NCBI GenBank assembly: GCA_964493205.1
Contig: CAZBMJ010000029.1
Location: 1-30,437 of the forward strand
DNA from: CAZBMJ01 sp964493205
GTDB taxonomy: Bacteria > Myxococcota > UBA727 > JABDBI01
DNA: 30,437 nt
Direction of reading: 5' to 3'
Shown: positions 7,674-16,435 of the stretch, piece after piece
Position numbering within the stretch: the stretch's first letter is position 1
How the letters are laid out: each line of letters opens with the position of its first letter
Translations under genes and position numbers: made by a program
Notes under the pieces: generated by a model
Seen by the model: the letters and a program-made list of their open reading frames with translations, nothing else
The model's database searches: none
Told to the model about the DNA's origin: nothing

Positions 7674-8390
7674 ATGAAAACTGCAGTAGTAAGTGGTGCC
7701 GGCCTTAGAATTGGCAAAGATATCAGTATAGAATTATTAAAAAATGGCTATCATGTGATACTTTGCGCACATAGTTCTTTTAAAGAATTGCAAGATTGGG
7801 TAAAAAATAGTCCTTATGCTGAGCAAATTATAGACTTAGTAAAGGCCGATCTGTCAGAACAAAAAGGCCAAGACGAGTTATGTTTAAGAGTTAAAAATAA
7901 ATTAACCAGCTTAGATTTACTGGTAAATAATGCTTCTATTTTTTATCCGAAATCTTTTTTGGATATTTCTAGAAAAGAATATGAAGAAATGCAGGCTATA
8001 AATCTCACAGCTCCTTTTTTTATAACTCAATCCTTACTAGAAGTGCTCAAAGTAAATAATGGCTGCGTGATTAATATACTAGACGCTTTATGGGATAGGC
8101 CTAGCATAAATTTTTCTCACTATGCAGTTACCAAAGCAGGCTTGGCTATTTTAACTAAGTCTTTGGCTAAAGAGCTAGCACCTACTATACGAGTAAATGC
8201 CATATCTCCAGGGGCTATTATGTTCCAAGATTTTCATACACTGGAGTATAGAGAAAAAACCTTAGCACAAATTCCACAAAAAAGGCTTGGTACCGGCTCA
8301 GAAATTGCTGAAGCTGTGTTGTTTTTAGCTCAAAAAGGCCAGTATATAACCGGTCAACTTTTGGCAGTTGATGGTGGTCGATCTATTTAA
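7674..8390 (+). CDS. Short-chain dehydrogenase, pteridine reductase-like
   Basis: This is a 238-residue classical SDR. The cofactor motif is GAGLRIG (residues 8-14) with the Arg typical of NADPH-dependent pteridine reductases; NNAS follows at about 85-88. The usual catalytic Ser is replaced by Asp137, twelve residues before Tyr150, and Lys154 completes YxxxK. The same Asp...Tyr...Lys spacing occurs in PTR1. The C-terminus YITGQLLAVDGGRSI also fits PTR1/FolM proteins. The likely reaction is NADPH-dependent reduction of dihydrofolate, dihydromonapterin or another pterin in the cytosol. An enoyl-ACP-like or other SDR role cannot be excluded. It follows yajQ by six bases. Confidence 0.87.
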   Translation: MKTAVVSGAGLRIGKDISIELLKNGYHVILCAHSSFKELQDWVKNSPYAEQIIDLVKADLSEQKGQDELCLRVKNKLTSLDLLVNNASIFYPKSFLDISRKEYEEMQAINLTAPFFITQSLLEVLKVNNGCVINILDALWDRPSINFSHYAVTKAGLAILTKSLAKELAPTIRVNAISPGAIMFQDFHTLEYREKTLAQIPQKRLGTGSEIAEAVLFLAQKGQYITGQLLAVDGGRSI

Positions 8391-8613
8391 TTTAGTATTT
8401 TTTGTTAAAAATGTATATTTTTTTAAAATTTATCGGAATTAATTTCTTAATAAACATCGGAGTTTATTGAATAATAAATTAAATTTTCATTTAAAAGAAT
8501 TTTATTGTTGCTTATAAGACCCCAATTATTTTACAATTTATTTAGCTCATTTTCCTAAAAATCTTTCACTAATAATCAAATGAGCTTATTTAGTAAACGG
8601 GGGGGCCCAATAG
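8391..8613 (+). promoter_or_regulatory. Leader of the subtilisin gene: hairpins and a G7 tract at the SD position
   Basis: Two perfect stems are visible. AATAAAC (8449-8455) pairs with GTTTATT (8462-8468). AGCTCATTT (8544-8552) pairs with AAATGAGCT (8578-8586) across a 25-base loop. Directly after comes G7 followed by CCC (8599-8608), and ATG at 8614. The G tract sits where the SD should be and is the only plausible ribosome-binding site. The first stem may end the yajQ-SDR transcript, though no T run follows it. Confidence 0.55.
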
Positions 8614-10890
8614 ATGAACAAGTTTTGCCAAACTATCGCAGTTTCTTTTGCGATACTCACAGCAAGCCAAAACTCCACGGCTGGAGTAACTCATAGCAAC
8701 AAAAAAGAATACAATCAACTTAAACAGTTCCATAAGAATAGACGCTTATTAGTTAAATATAAGGATGAAAGCTCCCCAATTAATAATAAAGCTCATTTTT
8801 CAGCTGGAGCTTATATTGTTAAATCTTTTGATTCACCAAAAATAGATGTGGTAGAAGTTGCCAAAGGTATTTCCATTAAAGCTGCCATTAGAGCTTATGA
8901 AAATAATCCTAAAGTAGCTTTCGTTGAACCTGATTATGAGCTAAAAGCTTTTTTCACTCCTCCACCATTTATACCACCATGGGAAGATGAGCCAAAACCT
9001 CCCATAGATACCAAAGATCCCAATTTATCTGAACAATGGGGCCTAAATAATATTGGTCAAAACCAAGAAAAAAATGATGCTGATATTAATGCTTCAGAAG
9101 CATGGGAGCAGCTATCTGATACTACAGCTCCAGTAATCGCAGTAATCGATACGGGTTTAAACTATAAACACCCAGATTTAATAAAAAACAGCTGGATCAA
9201 TACAGAAGAAATACCAAATAATGGTATTGATGACGATAATAATGGCGTAATTGATGATGTTCACGGATTTAATGCATCAAGTGATAATGGTGATCCAATG
9301 GATGATCATGGTCATGGAAGTCATTGCTCTGGAATTATTGCCGCAGAGCATAACAATCCTTATGGTGGAAGAGGAGTTTTGCCAAATGCACAAATTATCG
9401 GATGTAAATTCTTAGATGCCAATGGTTCTGGTAGTACTTCTGATGCTATTGAATGCTTAGAATATTTGCTAAAACTAAAAAACAGACCTAATAATCCAGT
9501 AAATATTGTAGCCAGTAGTAACTCTTGGGGTGGCAGTGAAAATTCAGAAGCTCTAAAAGACGCTATAAAAGCTCATCAGGACGCAGGTATTTTGTTTATT
9601 GCCGCAGCATCTAATGATTATGCTAACAATGATCTAGTAGATACTTATCCTTCAGATTATGATCTTTCCAATGTAATTTCTGTTGCTGCCAGTGATAGAA
9701 AAGATACTAAGGCAGATTTTTCTAATTTTGGTAAGCATACAGTTCATGTGGCAGCTCCAGGAGCAGAAATATTTAGTACGGTGCTTGGTGATAAGTACGA
9801 TACTTGGGACGGTACTTCTATGGCTACCCCTTTTGTGAGCGGTTTAGCTGGGATGATCAAAATTAAATACCCACACTATGATTATAAACAAATCAGAAAC
9901 CTAATCATTTCCTCTGGTACACCAGTTGATAGCTTAAAAGATCTCACTATTTCAGGACGACGCATAAGAGCAATCGATACTAACGGCCAAGGAGCTCTTA
10001 GTTGCGCTAATCAAATAGTAACTCAAAGGCTTACTCCAGTAGAAAATAACTTTTTAGTAGGTAGTGGTGGCACTATTAGCTTATCTGTTATGAATATTAA
10101 CTGTGAACAGCCAAATGGCGATGTAGTAATTACTGATAGTAGCGGTAATGCTTTTACGCTACTAGATAATGGTGAAGGAGCAGATAAAGTAGCTAATGAT
10201 GGTGTTTATAGTGGTTTTTGGTCAACAGATACAGCTGGTATTTTTACCATATACTTTCCTAACAATGAAACACTAACTGCCAATGTTTATGATAGTTCTC
10301 TTTTAAAACCATATACTAATGAAGAAGAAGAGTTTAATTATCGTAGCATTGAGGGCACTAATCTGAATTTAGGCGATGATACTCAAGCTTCTATAACTCT
10401 AGATTTTCCCATAGCGTTTGGTGGATATTCTGGCTTTAATGAATTACACATTAGTTCTAATGGTGTAGTAAGTTTTAGTGAGGCGGATAAGTTTGATTTT
10501 GACAACACTGCATTGCCACTATCTGATTTCACTACATTTATTGCTCCTTATTGGGATGATTTAAGCCCTAATGAGAAAGGCAATGTTTATTATGCAGTAA
10601 TAGGTGAAGCGCCCAATAGAGAATTAGTTATCGAATGGAGAAATGTTGAGCGATATGGCTACTATTATGATGAACCTTCTACTAAAACTGCTACTTTCCA
10701 AGTTGTCTTTTTTGAAAATAGTTCAGATGTGCTATTTAACTATCTAGACATAGATTTGGGTTCTGTTGAGTATGGCAATGGAGGATCTGCGACTATTGGT
10801 CTACAAACTAATCCAGATATATTTACTCAATATTCTTTTAACCAAACATTACTAAGTTCTAATAAAGCTATTAGATTTAAAAAACCATAA
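8614..10890 (+). CDS. Secreted subtilisin-like serine protease (S8) with C-terminal adhesion-type domains
   Basis: The 758-residue protein has a signal peptide (about 1-23, ending STAG), an inhibitor-I9-like propeptide (about 44-110) and a Pro-rich linker (115-131). The S8 domain has all three catalytic residues: Asp179 (VIDTG), His234 (HGHGSH) and Ser402 (GTSMATP), plus the oxyanion Asn334 in AASN. The insert 200-215 (DDDNNGVIDDVHGFN) is an acidic, possibly calcium-binding loop common in secreted S8 proteases. Residues about 465-560 form an Ig-like region with a DGVYSG motif. Residues about 575-757 resemble nidogen/anchor-type beta domains (SSNGVVSF, IAPYWDDL). It is probably released or surface-bound and degrades extracellular or host protein. 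It is a single-gene unit with its own terminator. Confidence 0.95.
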   Translation: MNKFCQTIAVSFAILTASQNSTAGVTHSNKKEYNQLKQFHKNRRLLVKYKDESSPINNKAHFSAGAYIVKSFDSPKIDVVEVAKGISIKAAIRAYENNPKVAFVEPDYELKAFFTPPPFIPPWEDEPKPPIDTKDPNLSEQWGLNNIGQNQEKNDADINASEAWEQLSDTTAPVIAVIDTGLNYKHPDLIKNSWINTEEIPNNGIDDDNNGVIDDVHGFNASSDNGDPMDDHGHGSHCSGIIAAEHNNPYGGRGVLPNAQIIGCKFLDANGSGSTSDAIECLEYLLKLKNRPNNPVNIVASSNSWGGSENSEALKDAIKAHQDAGILFIAAASNDYANNDLVDTYPSDYDLSNVISVAASDRKDTKADFSNFGKHTVHVAAPGAEIFSTVLGDKYDTWDGTSMATPFVSGLAGMIKIKYPHYDYKQIRNLIISSGTPVDSLKDLTISGRRIRAIDTNGQGALSCANQIVTQRLTPVENNFLVGSGGTISLSVMNINCEQPNGDVVITDSSGNAFTLLDNGEGADKVANDGVYSGFWSTDTAGIFTIYFPNNETLTANVYDSSLLKPYTNEEEEFNYRSIEGTNLNLGDDTQASITLDFPIAFGGYSGFNELHISSNGVVSFSEADKFDFDNTALPLSDFTTFIAPYWDDLSPNEKGNVYYAVIGEAPNRELVIEWRNVERYGYYYDEPSTKTATFQVVFFENSSDVLFNYLDIDLGSVEYGNGGSATIGLQTNPDIFTQYSFNQTLLSSNKAIRFKKP

Positions 10891-10919
10891 TAGCTATTTA
10901 GGATAAAACCTAATAAACA

Positions 10920-10957
10920 GCCAGTCTTTAATAAAATAAAGATTGGTTTTTTATTTT
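10920..10957 (+). terminator. Rho-independent terminator after the subtilisin gene
   Basis: CCAGTCTTTA and TAAAGATTGG form a ten-pair stem (one G-U) around ATAAAA, followed by TTTTTTATTTTT. It begins 30 bases after the stop codon. Confidence 0.85.
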
Positions 10958-11086
10958 TGTTGCCATAAGCGTTTAAAAGTTTTATATAACTTCTATATCA
11001 ATTTATTTAATAGAATTTTATTAAAAATAACGAAAGAATAATTTTAATAACTAAATGCTTGATTTTATTCAGGAGATTTAAGTTGT

Positions 11087-11503
11087 ATGAGTGAGCGTAA
11101 TAAATTGCTGTTTGGCCTATTTTTTTTAAGGCTAGGCTTAGGACTGTTTTTTTTATTTGTAGCCATTGATAAAATGGTAAATCCCAATAGCAGTATTGAA
11201 AAAATAGCATTGCATTATTCTCTTAATATAAGCAATTCAATTGCTGTGCTTTTAGGCTCGTGCCAACTGGTTTTTGGACTGTTTTTTATACTAGGTTCGT
11301 ATAAAAATTTAACTTATTTATTTGCTTTATTAATGCATATTTTTACCAGTTTTTTTTGGTACTATAATTGTGTAAGTTTTTTTTCTTCACAAAGCGACTT
11401 ATTTGCTCATATATCTTTAAATTTTGCTTTTTTAACGTTGTTTATTTGTAAAGACTTTGATACGAAATTTAGCCTCGATAAAAAAAGAAGCCTATTCTCA
11501 TAA
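11087..11503 (+). CDS. DoxX-like small membrane protein
   Basis: The 138-residue protein has four hydrophobic helices and the DoxX-type opening LRLGLGLFFLFVAIDKMVNP (residues 15-34), followed by a CQLVFGLFFILGSY helix. DoxX-like proteins are inner-membrane proteins linked to redox or quinone chemistry, but specific roles are rarely known. AGGAGA ends about ten bases before the ATG at 11087. The NFACT gene starts one base after its stop, so the two are translationally close and probably co-transcribed. Confidence 0.8.
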   Translation: MSERNKLLFGLFFLRLGLGLFFLFVAIDKMVNPNSSIEKIALHYSLNISNSIAVLLGSCQLVFGLFFILGSYKNLTYLFALLMHIFTSFFWYYNCVSFFSSQSDLFAHISLNFAFLTLFICKDFDTKFSLDKKRSLFS

Positions 11504-11504
11504 T

Positions 11505-12611
11505 ATGACTATAATTCAAAAAATTTGGCATACTGGCCATGCATCAATAGTATTTGAGATTTATTCTCGAGAGACTAAAAAATATTTTTTAATATTTAAT
11601 GCTGATGAAAAAAAATTTATTTACACACAAAAAGTTAAGCCAACAGATAAAAAAACTAATAATAATTTTATTTTAATTCTTAAAAAATATTTTTTAAATT
11701 CTTTAGTTACCATTGATTTAAATGATAATAATTATGCAGCTATTACAGTCGGTGAAATTAAGCTTTTATTAAGTAATAAAGCAGATGAAACGGCGGTTTT
11801 TAAAGAACAAAAATTGTTACTTTTATATAAAAAAAATTATCAAATTAATGAAGAAAATATTTTACTTAAAAAGCAAAAAAAACAACAAAAGCTTTTAGCT
11901 AATTTAAATAATGACTTATTAAAATGGGAAAGTTATATAAAAAGAGAGCATGAGGCTGATTTAATTAAAAATAATTTACACTTAGTTAAACCTGGCGATA
12001 AAATCTTAGTTTGCATAGATTACAGCTTAGAGCCGTTCAAAGAAATAGCTATTGCATTAGATCATACTTGCTCTATTAAAATTTATTTAGAAAAATTATA
12101 TAAAAATATTAAAAAAGCTAAAAGAGCTATAAATATAATAAAAGAAAGAATCATTTTAGCAAAAAGCCACATAAATTTAAATCAAAATTTAGTTCCTAGT
12201 ACGCCTATAAAAGCTAAATCTAGCAAAAGACTAGCCTATAAAGAATTTTTATCCAGCGATGATATAAAAATTTTAGTTGGCAAAAGCGGAAAAGATAGCG
12301 ATCAAATGCTTAAGTTTAATACTAATGGCAATGATTTTTGGTTTCATGTAAAAGATCAAGCTGGGTCTCATGTAATAGTAAAATATGCCAAAGATGATTT
12401 GCCAATGAATACTTTATTAGAAGCTTCTATGCTTGCTCTATATTTTAGTAAAAATAAAGATAAGGTAGGGACAGTCCAATATACAAAAGTAAAATGGGTT
12501 AAAAAACAAAAGCATTTTAAACCAGGGCAAGTAATAATCAGCCAAGAAAAAACTATAAGTATTAAAATAGACGACCAGACATTAAAAACCTTACTAAACA
12601 TGAACTATTAG
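11505..12611 (+). CDS. Short NFACT (RqcH/FbpA-type) protein
   Basis: Starting at ATG 11505 the protein has 368 residues; an in-frame TTG at 11457 lies inside the DoxX gene and is less likely. The C-terminal 110 residues are a clear NFACT-R (DUF814) domain: ILVGKSGKDSDQMLKF, DFWFHVKDQAGSHVIVK, LEASMLALYFSK and VKKQKHFKPGQVI. A Lys-rich coiled coil lies near 120-160 and again near 195-230. RqcH binds stalled 50S subunits and recruits tRNA-Ala for Ala tailing. This protein is well short of the usual length of about 550-580 residues, so parts of the N-terminal NFACT-N/HhH region are reduced. Tailing activity is therefore uncertain. It overlaps the convergent hydrolase gene by four bases. Confidence 0.85.
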   Translation: MTIIQKIWHTGHASIVFEIYSRETKKYFLIFNADEKKFIYTQKVKPTDKKTNNNFILILKKYFLNSLVTIDLNDNNYAAITVGEIKLLLSNKADETAVFKEQKLLLLYKKNYQINEENILLKKQKKQQKLLANLNNDLLKWESYIKREHEADLIKNNLHLVKPGDKILVCIDYSLEPFKEIAIALDHTCSIKIYLEKLYKNIKKAKRAINIIKERIILAKSHINLNQNLVPSTPIKAKSSKRLAYKEFLSSDDIKILVGKSGKDSDQMLKFNTNGNDFWFHVKDQAGSHVIVKYAKDDLPMNTLLEASMLALYFSKNKDKVGTVQYTKVKWVKKQKHFKPGQVIISQEKTISIKIDDQTLKTLLNMNY

Positions 12612-13456
12612 CAGTGATCTTTAAACCATTTAATCATATCATTTACATATATTTCTCGTTCTTTTTCATGATATAATTCATGACGAGCATTTTCATATGT
12701 TTTGAGTTCATAATGGTGTTTTTTTTCTAAGTTAGTAAACCAATCTTGTGCCGCTACACTATCGATTATTTGGTCGTTAACACTAAGTTGCATAAGAGTT
12801 GGCAGCGGTAATACTAAGCTTTGTGCTTTTTTTAAGGCTAAACAAATTTGTCGATACCAGCCAATACAAACAGATTTTAATATGAGCCTATCTTGTGCAT
12901 ATTCTTGATTGCTTTGTTCGTTATTGGATAAATATTGGGGTTTGACAGTGGAAGCTAGGCGTAAATAAGGATTAACAATAGCCATTATATTGGCTAAATA
13001 ATGTTTATATACACTAGGCATGGCCTTAATTTTTAACAAAGGGTTTGATAACACTAGGCAATATATGTCCTTAAAGCATTTTTGTACTGTAAAAATAGCT
13101 ATTAGGCCTCCCATGCTATGACCTAATAATCCGATTTTTTCATTAGGATGATTTTTTTTAATTAATTCTATCATTTGTTCAACGCAAGTAACATAGTCAT
13201 CAATATTTTTAATAAAGCCTCTAGTTGAGCCTGATAACCCATGACCTATTAAATCAAAAGCATAAACATTAAATCCTGCTTTATTTAAACAGTAAGTTGC
13301 GTAGGCATAACGAGCACTATGCTCACCAAATCCGTGGATGATTAAAATATTACCTATATTATTGCTAAGTATGGATGATCTAAAAAAAATCTTTTTATCA
13401 GTATGATTATTTAAAAAACCATTGTTTATTGTATATACTTTATTTGTTAAATCCAT
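12608..13456 (-). CDS. Alpha/beta hydrolase, monoacylglycerol lipase-like
   Basis: The 282-residue protein has the whole MGL pattern: HGFGEHSARY (oxyanion segment, 41-50), DLIGHGLSGSTRG (68-80), nucleophile Ser114 in GHSMGG (112-117), acid Asp228 and base His259 in ARHELYHE. The predicted reaction is hydrolysis of monoacylglycerols or lysophospholipid-type esters. No signal peptide is visible, so it is probably cytosolic. In a host-associated bacterium it could supply fatty acids to the acyl-CoA dehydrogenase at 16419, which is inference. It converges on the NFACT gene with a four-base overlap and is divergent from the DciA-like gene. Confidence 0.9.
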   Translation of the reverse strand: MDLTNKVYTINNGFLNNHTDKKIFFRSSILSNNIGNILIIHGFGEHSARYAYATYCLNKAGFNVYAFDLIGHGLSGSTRGFIKNIDDYVTCVEQMIELIKKNHPNEKIGLLGHSMGGLIAIFTVQKCFKDIYCLVLSNPLLKIKAMPSVYKHYLANIMAIVNPYLRLASTVKPQYLSNNEQSNQEYAQDRLILKSVCIGWYRQICLALKKAQSLVLPLPTLMQLSVNDQIIDSVAAQDWFTNLEKKHHYELKTYENARHELYHEKEREIYVNDMIKWFKDHC

Positions 13457-13540
13457 AGCTTACCAGTTTATTTAGGGTTTAGTATTGGCGAAATCTATTA
13501 TTATGCTTAAGTTATCTACAACCTTATAGGCGAAGAATAA

Positions 13541-14371
13541 ATGAGTAATAACGATAATTTTCATAAAGAACAAACACACTACTTAAAAACTAAGCTAATT
13601 GAGCATTTTAGAAAAAACAATTCCCAAAATATTGTTACAGATAGTTTCAACATTGCTATAAATCACCTTTTTTTATTATCAGGCAAAGACACGTCAATTA
13701 TAGAAAAAACTCTTTTATTTTATGCTCATAAACTTAAAAACTCAAATTTTTTACCAGCTATTCAAAATTTTGCTTCTGAGAGCATCACTCTTGCTCAAAA
13801 GTACCATTTTTTTGAATCTAGAATGCCTACAAAAAATAAAAATTTAAAAAACGTTGTTTCTAATACCATAAAAACTTTACTTAAAGAAGGGTATTCAGAG
13901 CATTCAGCTTCCAATAAAGCCGCTTTTATGATGTATAAAAAACAACAGCAGCAAAATAATAAAATTAGAGAGCAGATACTATTAAAAACTCACCCCTTAA
14001 AAGATAATCTTACTTGCTTACTTTCTGAAAAAAAGTACCCAAAAGAAGACATTAAACAAAAACTTTTAAATCTTACCTCAAAACCTGATGCAGCAAAAAA
14101 AGGCCAAGGTATGCTTTATGGCTTATTAACTAAAGCTCAGGCTTTTTGTGATAGCAATATTCATACTCTTTTAGGTGATGAGTTATTTTTTTTATGCCGC
14201 CCTTTAGGCTTTGTAGATAAAAATGATTCTTTATTATTGGTAGAAGTAAATAATAGTTCCTCTTTGTATGCTTTAACCTATCGAAAACTTGAAATAATTA
14301 ATTTGCTCAAAAAAGATACCGCTTTTAGCAAAGTCAAAAATATCAGATTTGAGTTAAAAAAAGAGTATTAA
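13541..14371 (+). CDS. Protein with a DciA-like (DUF721) C-terminal domain
   Basis: The 276-residue protein has an unrecognised, helical, Lys/Gln-rich N-terminal part (1-190), including a QQQQ-containing helix near 135-140. The last 80 residues fit DUF721: IHTLLGDELFFLCRPLGFVD, then SLLLVEVNNSSSLYALTYRKLEIINLL, then VKNIRFEL. DciA is the common bacterial loader of the replicative helicase DnaB. DciA proteins are usually near 100-180 residues, often with the DUF721 domain at the N-terminus, so the long N-terminal extension here is unusual. ATG 13541 has TAGG upstream. The amidohydrolase gene starts four bases after its stop. Confidence 0.65.
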   Translation: MSNNDNFHKEQTHYLKTKLIEHFRKNNSQNIVTDSFNIAINHLFLLSGKDTSIIEKTLLFYAHKLKNSNFLPAIQNFASESITLAQKYHFFESRMPTKNKNLKNVVSNTIKTLLKEGYSEHSASNKAAFMMYKKQQQQNNKIREQILLKTHPLKDNLTCLLSEKKYPKEDIKQKLLNLTSKPDAAKKGQGMLYGLLTKAQAFCDSNIHTLLGDELFFLCRPLGFVDKNDSLLLVEVNNSSSLYALTYRKLEIINLLKKDTAFSKVKNIRFELKKEY

Positions 14372-14375
14372 AACT

Positions 14376-15941
14376 ATGCTTAAACTTTTTTTATGGGTGA
14401 TGGCTATGAATATTTCTTATACCTCTTGTGCTTTAGAGCTTACAGGATTTATTAATGCCCAAATATTTGATGGAGAAAAAATTCTTCAAGAAGATGCTTT
14501 TTTAGTACAAAACCACAAATTTATTTTAATAGATAAAAGCGAAAAAATTCAAACGTTAACTAAAAATATTATTAATTTACAAAACCAATTTGTCATGCCC
14601 GGATTTATAGAATCTCATGCACACTTGGTATCTTTAGGAAGAAGCTTAAGTATTTTAGACCTAAAAAATAAATCCTTACAGCAAATACTAGATTTAATAA
14701 GCAAAGAAACCAAAAAGGCTGCTCCTAATTCTTGGATTATTGGCAGGGGCTGGGATCAAAATTTGTGGGCTGATAAAAAATTTCCTAACTCAAGCATGCT
14801 AGACAGTGTTAGCAGAAATCATAAGGTATGCTTAATTCGAACAGATGGGCACGCATATTGGGTAAATAGCCAAGCCCTAAAAGCTGCTTTTATAACACAG
14901 CAAACCAAGGCGCCTTTTGGGGGCCAAATTATTAATGGCATTTTACTTGATAACGCTATGAATTTAGTAAGTCCTTTAATAACTACACAAAACACCAAAA
15001 AAAAATATTTAGAACTGGCCTTAAAAAAAGCTTCGAGCGTGGGTATTACTTCTTTTCATGATGCTTCCACCGATAAAGAGACATTAGATTTATTAACTCA
15101 AATGGCTCAACAAAAATTACTAAACACGCGCGTTTACGCCATGCTTGATGGCAGTGATGAAAAATTAGTAAATAATTATTTAGCAAAAGGGCCACAAAAT
15201 AATAATAATTTGCTTGTTATTAGAAGCATAAAATATTTTGCAGATGGTGCCTTGGGCTCGCGAGGAGCCTTGCTTTTGCAAGATTACGCTGATGATAAAG
15301 GCAATAAAGGCTTACTGCTCATAACTAAAAGTGATTTAGTAAATAAAACCAAATTGGCTATTAAACATAATTTTCAAATAGCCACTCATGCCATTGGCGA
15401 TGCTGCCAATAAACTAGTGCTAGATGCCTATGAAGAAGCGCAAAATAAAGTTTTTAACAAAAGATTGCGCATTGAGCATGCTCAAATAATAGACCCAAGT
15501 GATCATGAAAGATTTAGTAAGCTTAATGTCATAGCCAGTATGCAACCAATTCATTATCTAAGTGACATATCATGGGTGCCATCACGCATAGGTGAGAAAG
15601 ACTTAGAAAAAAAAGCTTATCCATGGGCGAGTTTATTGCAACACAACACTAAACTAGCTTTCGGTTCTGACGCACCTGTGGAAGATTTAAACCCCATATT
15701 AGGCTTATATGCTGCGGTAAGTAGGCCTGGTACTCAGCAACTCACCATGAAGCAAGCCTTAAAAGCTTATTATGAAGATGCAGCCTATGCCGAGTTTAAT
15801 GAACATCAAAAAGGCAAAATTGCATTTAATTTTTTGGCAGATTTTATTGTTTTCAAAGAGAATATCTTTAAGCTTACTAAAACTGAGTTTTTAGCTACCA
15901 AAGTACTAAAAACTTTTGTGGGTGGTAAGCAAGTGTTTTAA
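14376..15941 (+). CDS. Exported YtcJ-like metal-dependent amidohydrolase
   Basis: The 521-residue protein has a hydrophobic N-terminal signal (about 1-19). Amidohydrolase_3 features appear in order: a first metal site HAH at 81-83 (MPGFIESHAHLVSLG), SWIIGRGWDQNLW, RTDGHAYWVN, KYFADGALGSRGA, ATHAIGDAANKLVLDAYE, RIEHAQII and the C-terminal FGSDAPVEDLNP with the catalytic Asp. Length fits YtcJ/LAF3-type enzymes of 520-560 residues. They hydrolyse amide or imidate bonds of unknown natural substrate. Export would place it in the periplasm; Cys18 in YTSCAL is not a good lipobox. It is downstream of the DciA-like gene with a four-base gap. Confidence 0.9.
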   Translation: MLKLFLWVMAMNISYTSCALELTGFINAQIFDGEKILQEDAFLVQNHKFILIDKSEKIQTLTKNIINLQNQFVMPGFIESHAHLVSLGRSLSILDLKNKSLQQILDLISKETKKAAPNSWIIGRGWDQNLWADKKFPNSSMLDSVSRNHKVCLIRTDGHAYWVNSQALKAAFITQQTKAPFGGQIINGILLDNAMNLVSPLITTQNTKKKYLELALKKASSVGITSFHDASTDKETLDLLTQMAQQKLLNTRVYAMLDGSDEKLVNNYLAKGPQNNNNLLVIRSIKYFADGALGSRGALLLQDYADDKGNKGLLLITKSDLVNKTKLAIKHNFQIATHAIGDAANKLVLDAYEEAQNKVFNKRLRIEHAQIIDPSDHERFSKLNVIASMQPIHYLSDISWVPSRIGEKDLEKKAYPWASLLQHNTKLAFGSDAPVEDLNPILGLYAAVSRPGTQQLTMKQALKAYYEDAAYAEFNEHQKGKIAFNFLADFIVFKENIFKLTKTEFLATKVLKTFVGGKQVF

Positions 15942-15955
15942 AAACAGCTCTAATT

Positions 15956-16435
15956 TTATTTTTTTCTTTCTCTTATTTTTCTAAAAAATTTTTTTAATAA
16001 ATTACTGCTTTCATATTCTCTAATACCGCTTAAAAAATCAAAGCTATGATTAAGCCTTTTATCTCTGGACATTTCATAGATACTCACAATACCGCCAAAT
16101 TTTTTATCGCTGGCAGCAAATATTAAGCCTGAAATGCGTGTATGTACTAATGCTGCTGCACACATAAAGCAGGGCTCTAGGCTTGTATACACGTAGCAAT
16201 CTGTAAGCCTCCAGCTACCTAAATACTTTTGAGCTTGATTAAGTGCCATTATTTCCGCATGGGCCAAAGCATTTTGTGTGAGTTCTTTAGAATTATATCC
16301 TTGGCCAATAACTTGGTCTTTATGAACTACAATAGCCCCTACTGGCACTTCGTTTAAATCAAAGGAAACTTGTGCAAGTTTTAGGGCTTTATCCATGAAA
16401 AGTTCATGCTTTTTTAGATCATTCAAAGATAGCAT
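15956..16435 (-). CDS. tadA: tRNA adenosine(34) deaminase
   Basis: The 159-residue protein has the cytidine/adenosine deaminase zinc site: His59-Ala-Glu61 in LAHAEIMAL and PCFMC with Cys89 and Cys92. The N-terminus MDKALKLAQ...EVPVGAIVV and the FGG motif near residue 118 are typical TadA. It converts A34 to inosine in tRNA-Arg(ACG). The start codon at 16435 overlaps the end of the acyl-CoA dehydrogenase gene by 17 bases on the same strand, implying co-transcription. Confidence 0.95.
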   Translation of the reverse strand: MLSLNDLKKHELFMDKALKLAQVSFDLNEVPVGAIVVHKDQVIGQGYNSKELTQNALAHAEIMALNQAQKYLGSWRLTDCYVYTSLEPCFMCAAALVHTRISGLIFAASDKKFGGIVSIYEMSRDKRLNHSFDFLSGIREYESSNLLKKFFRKIRERKK

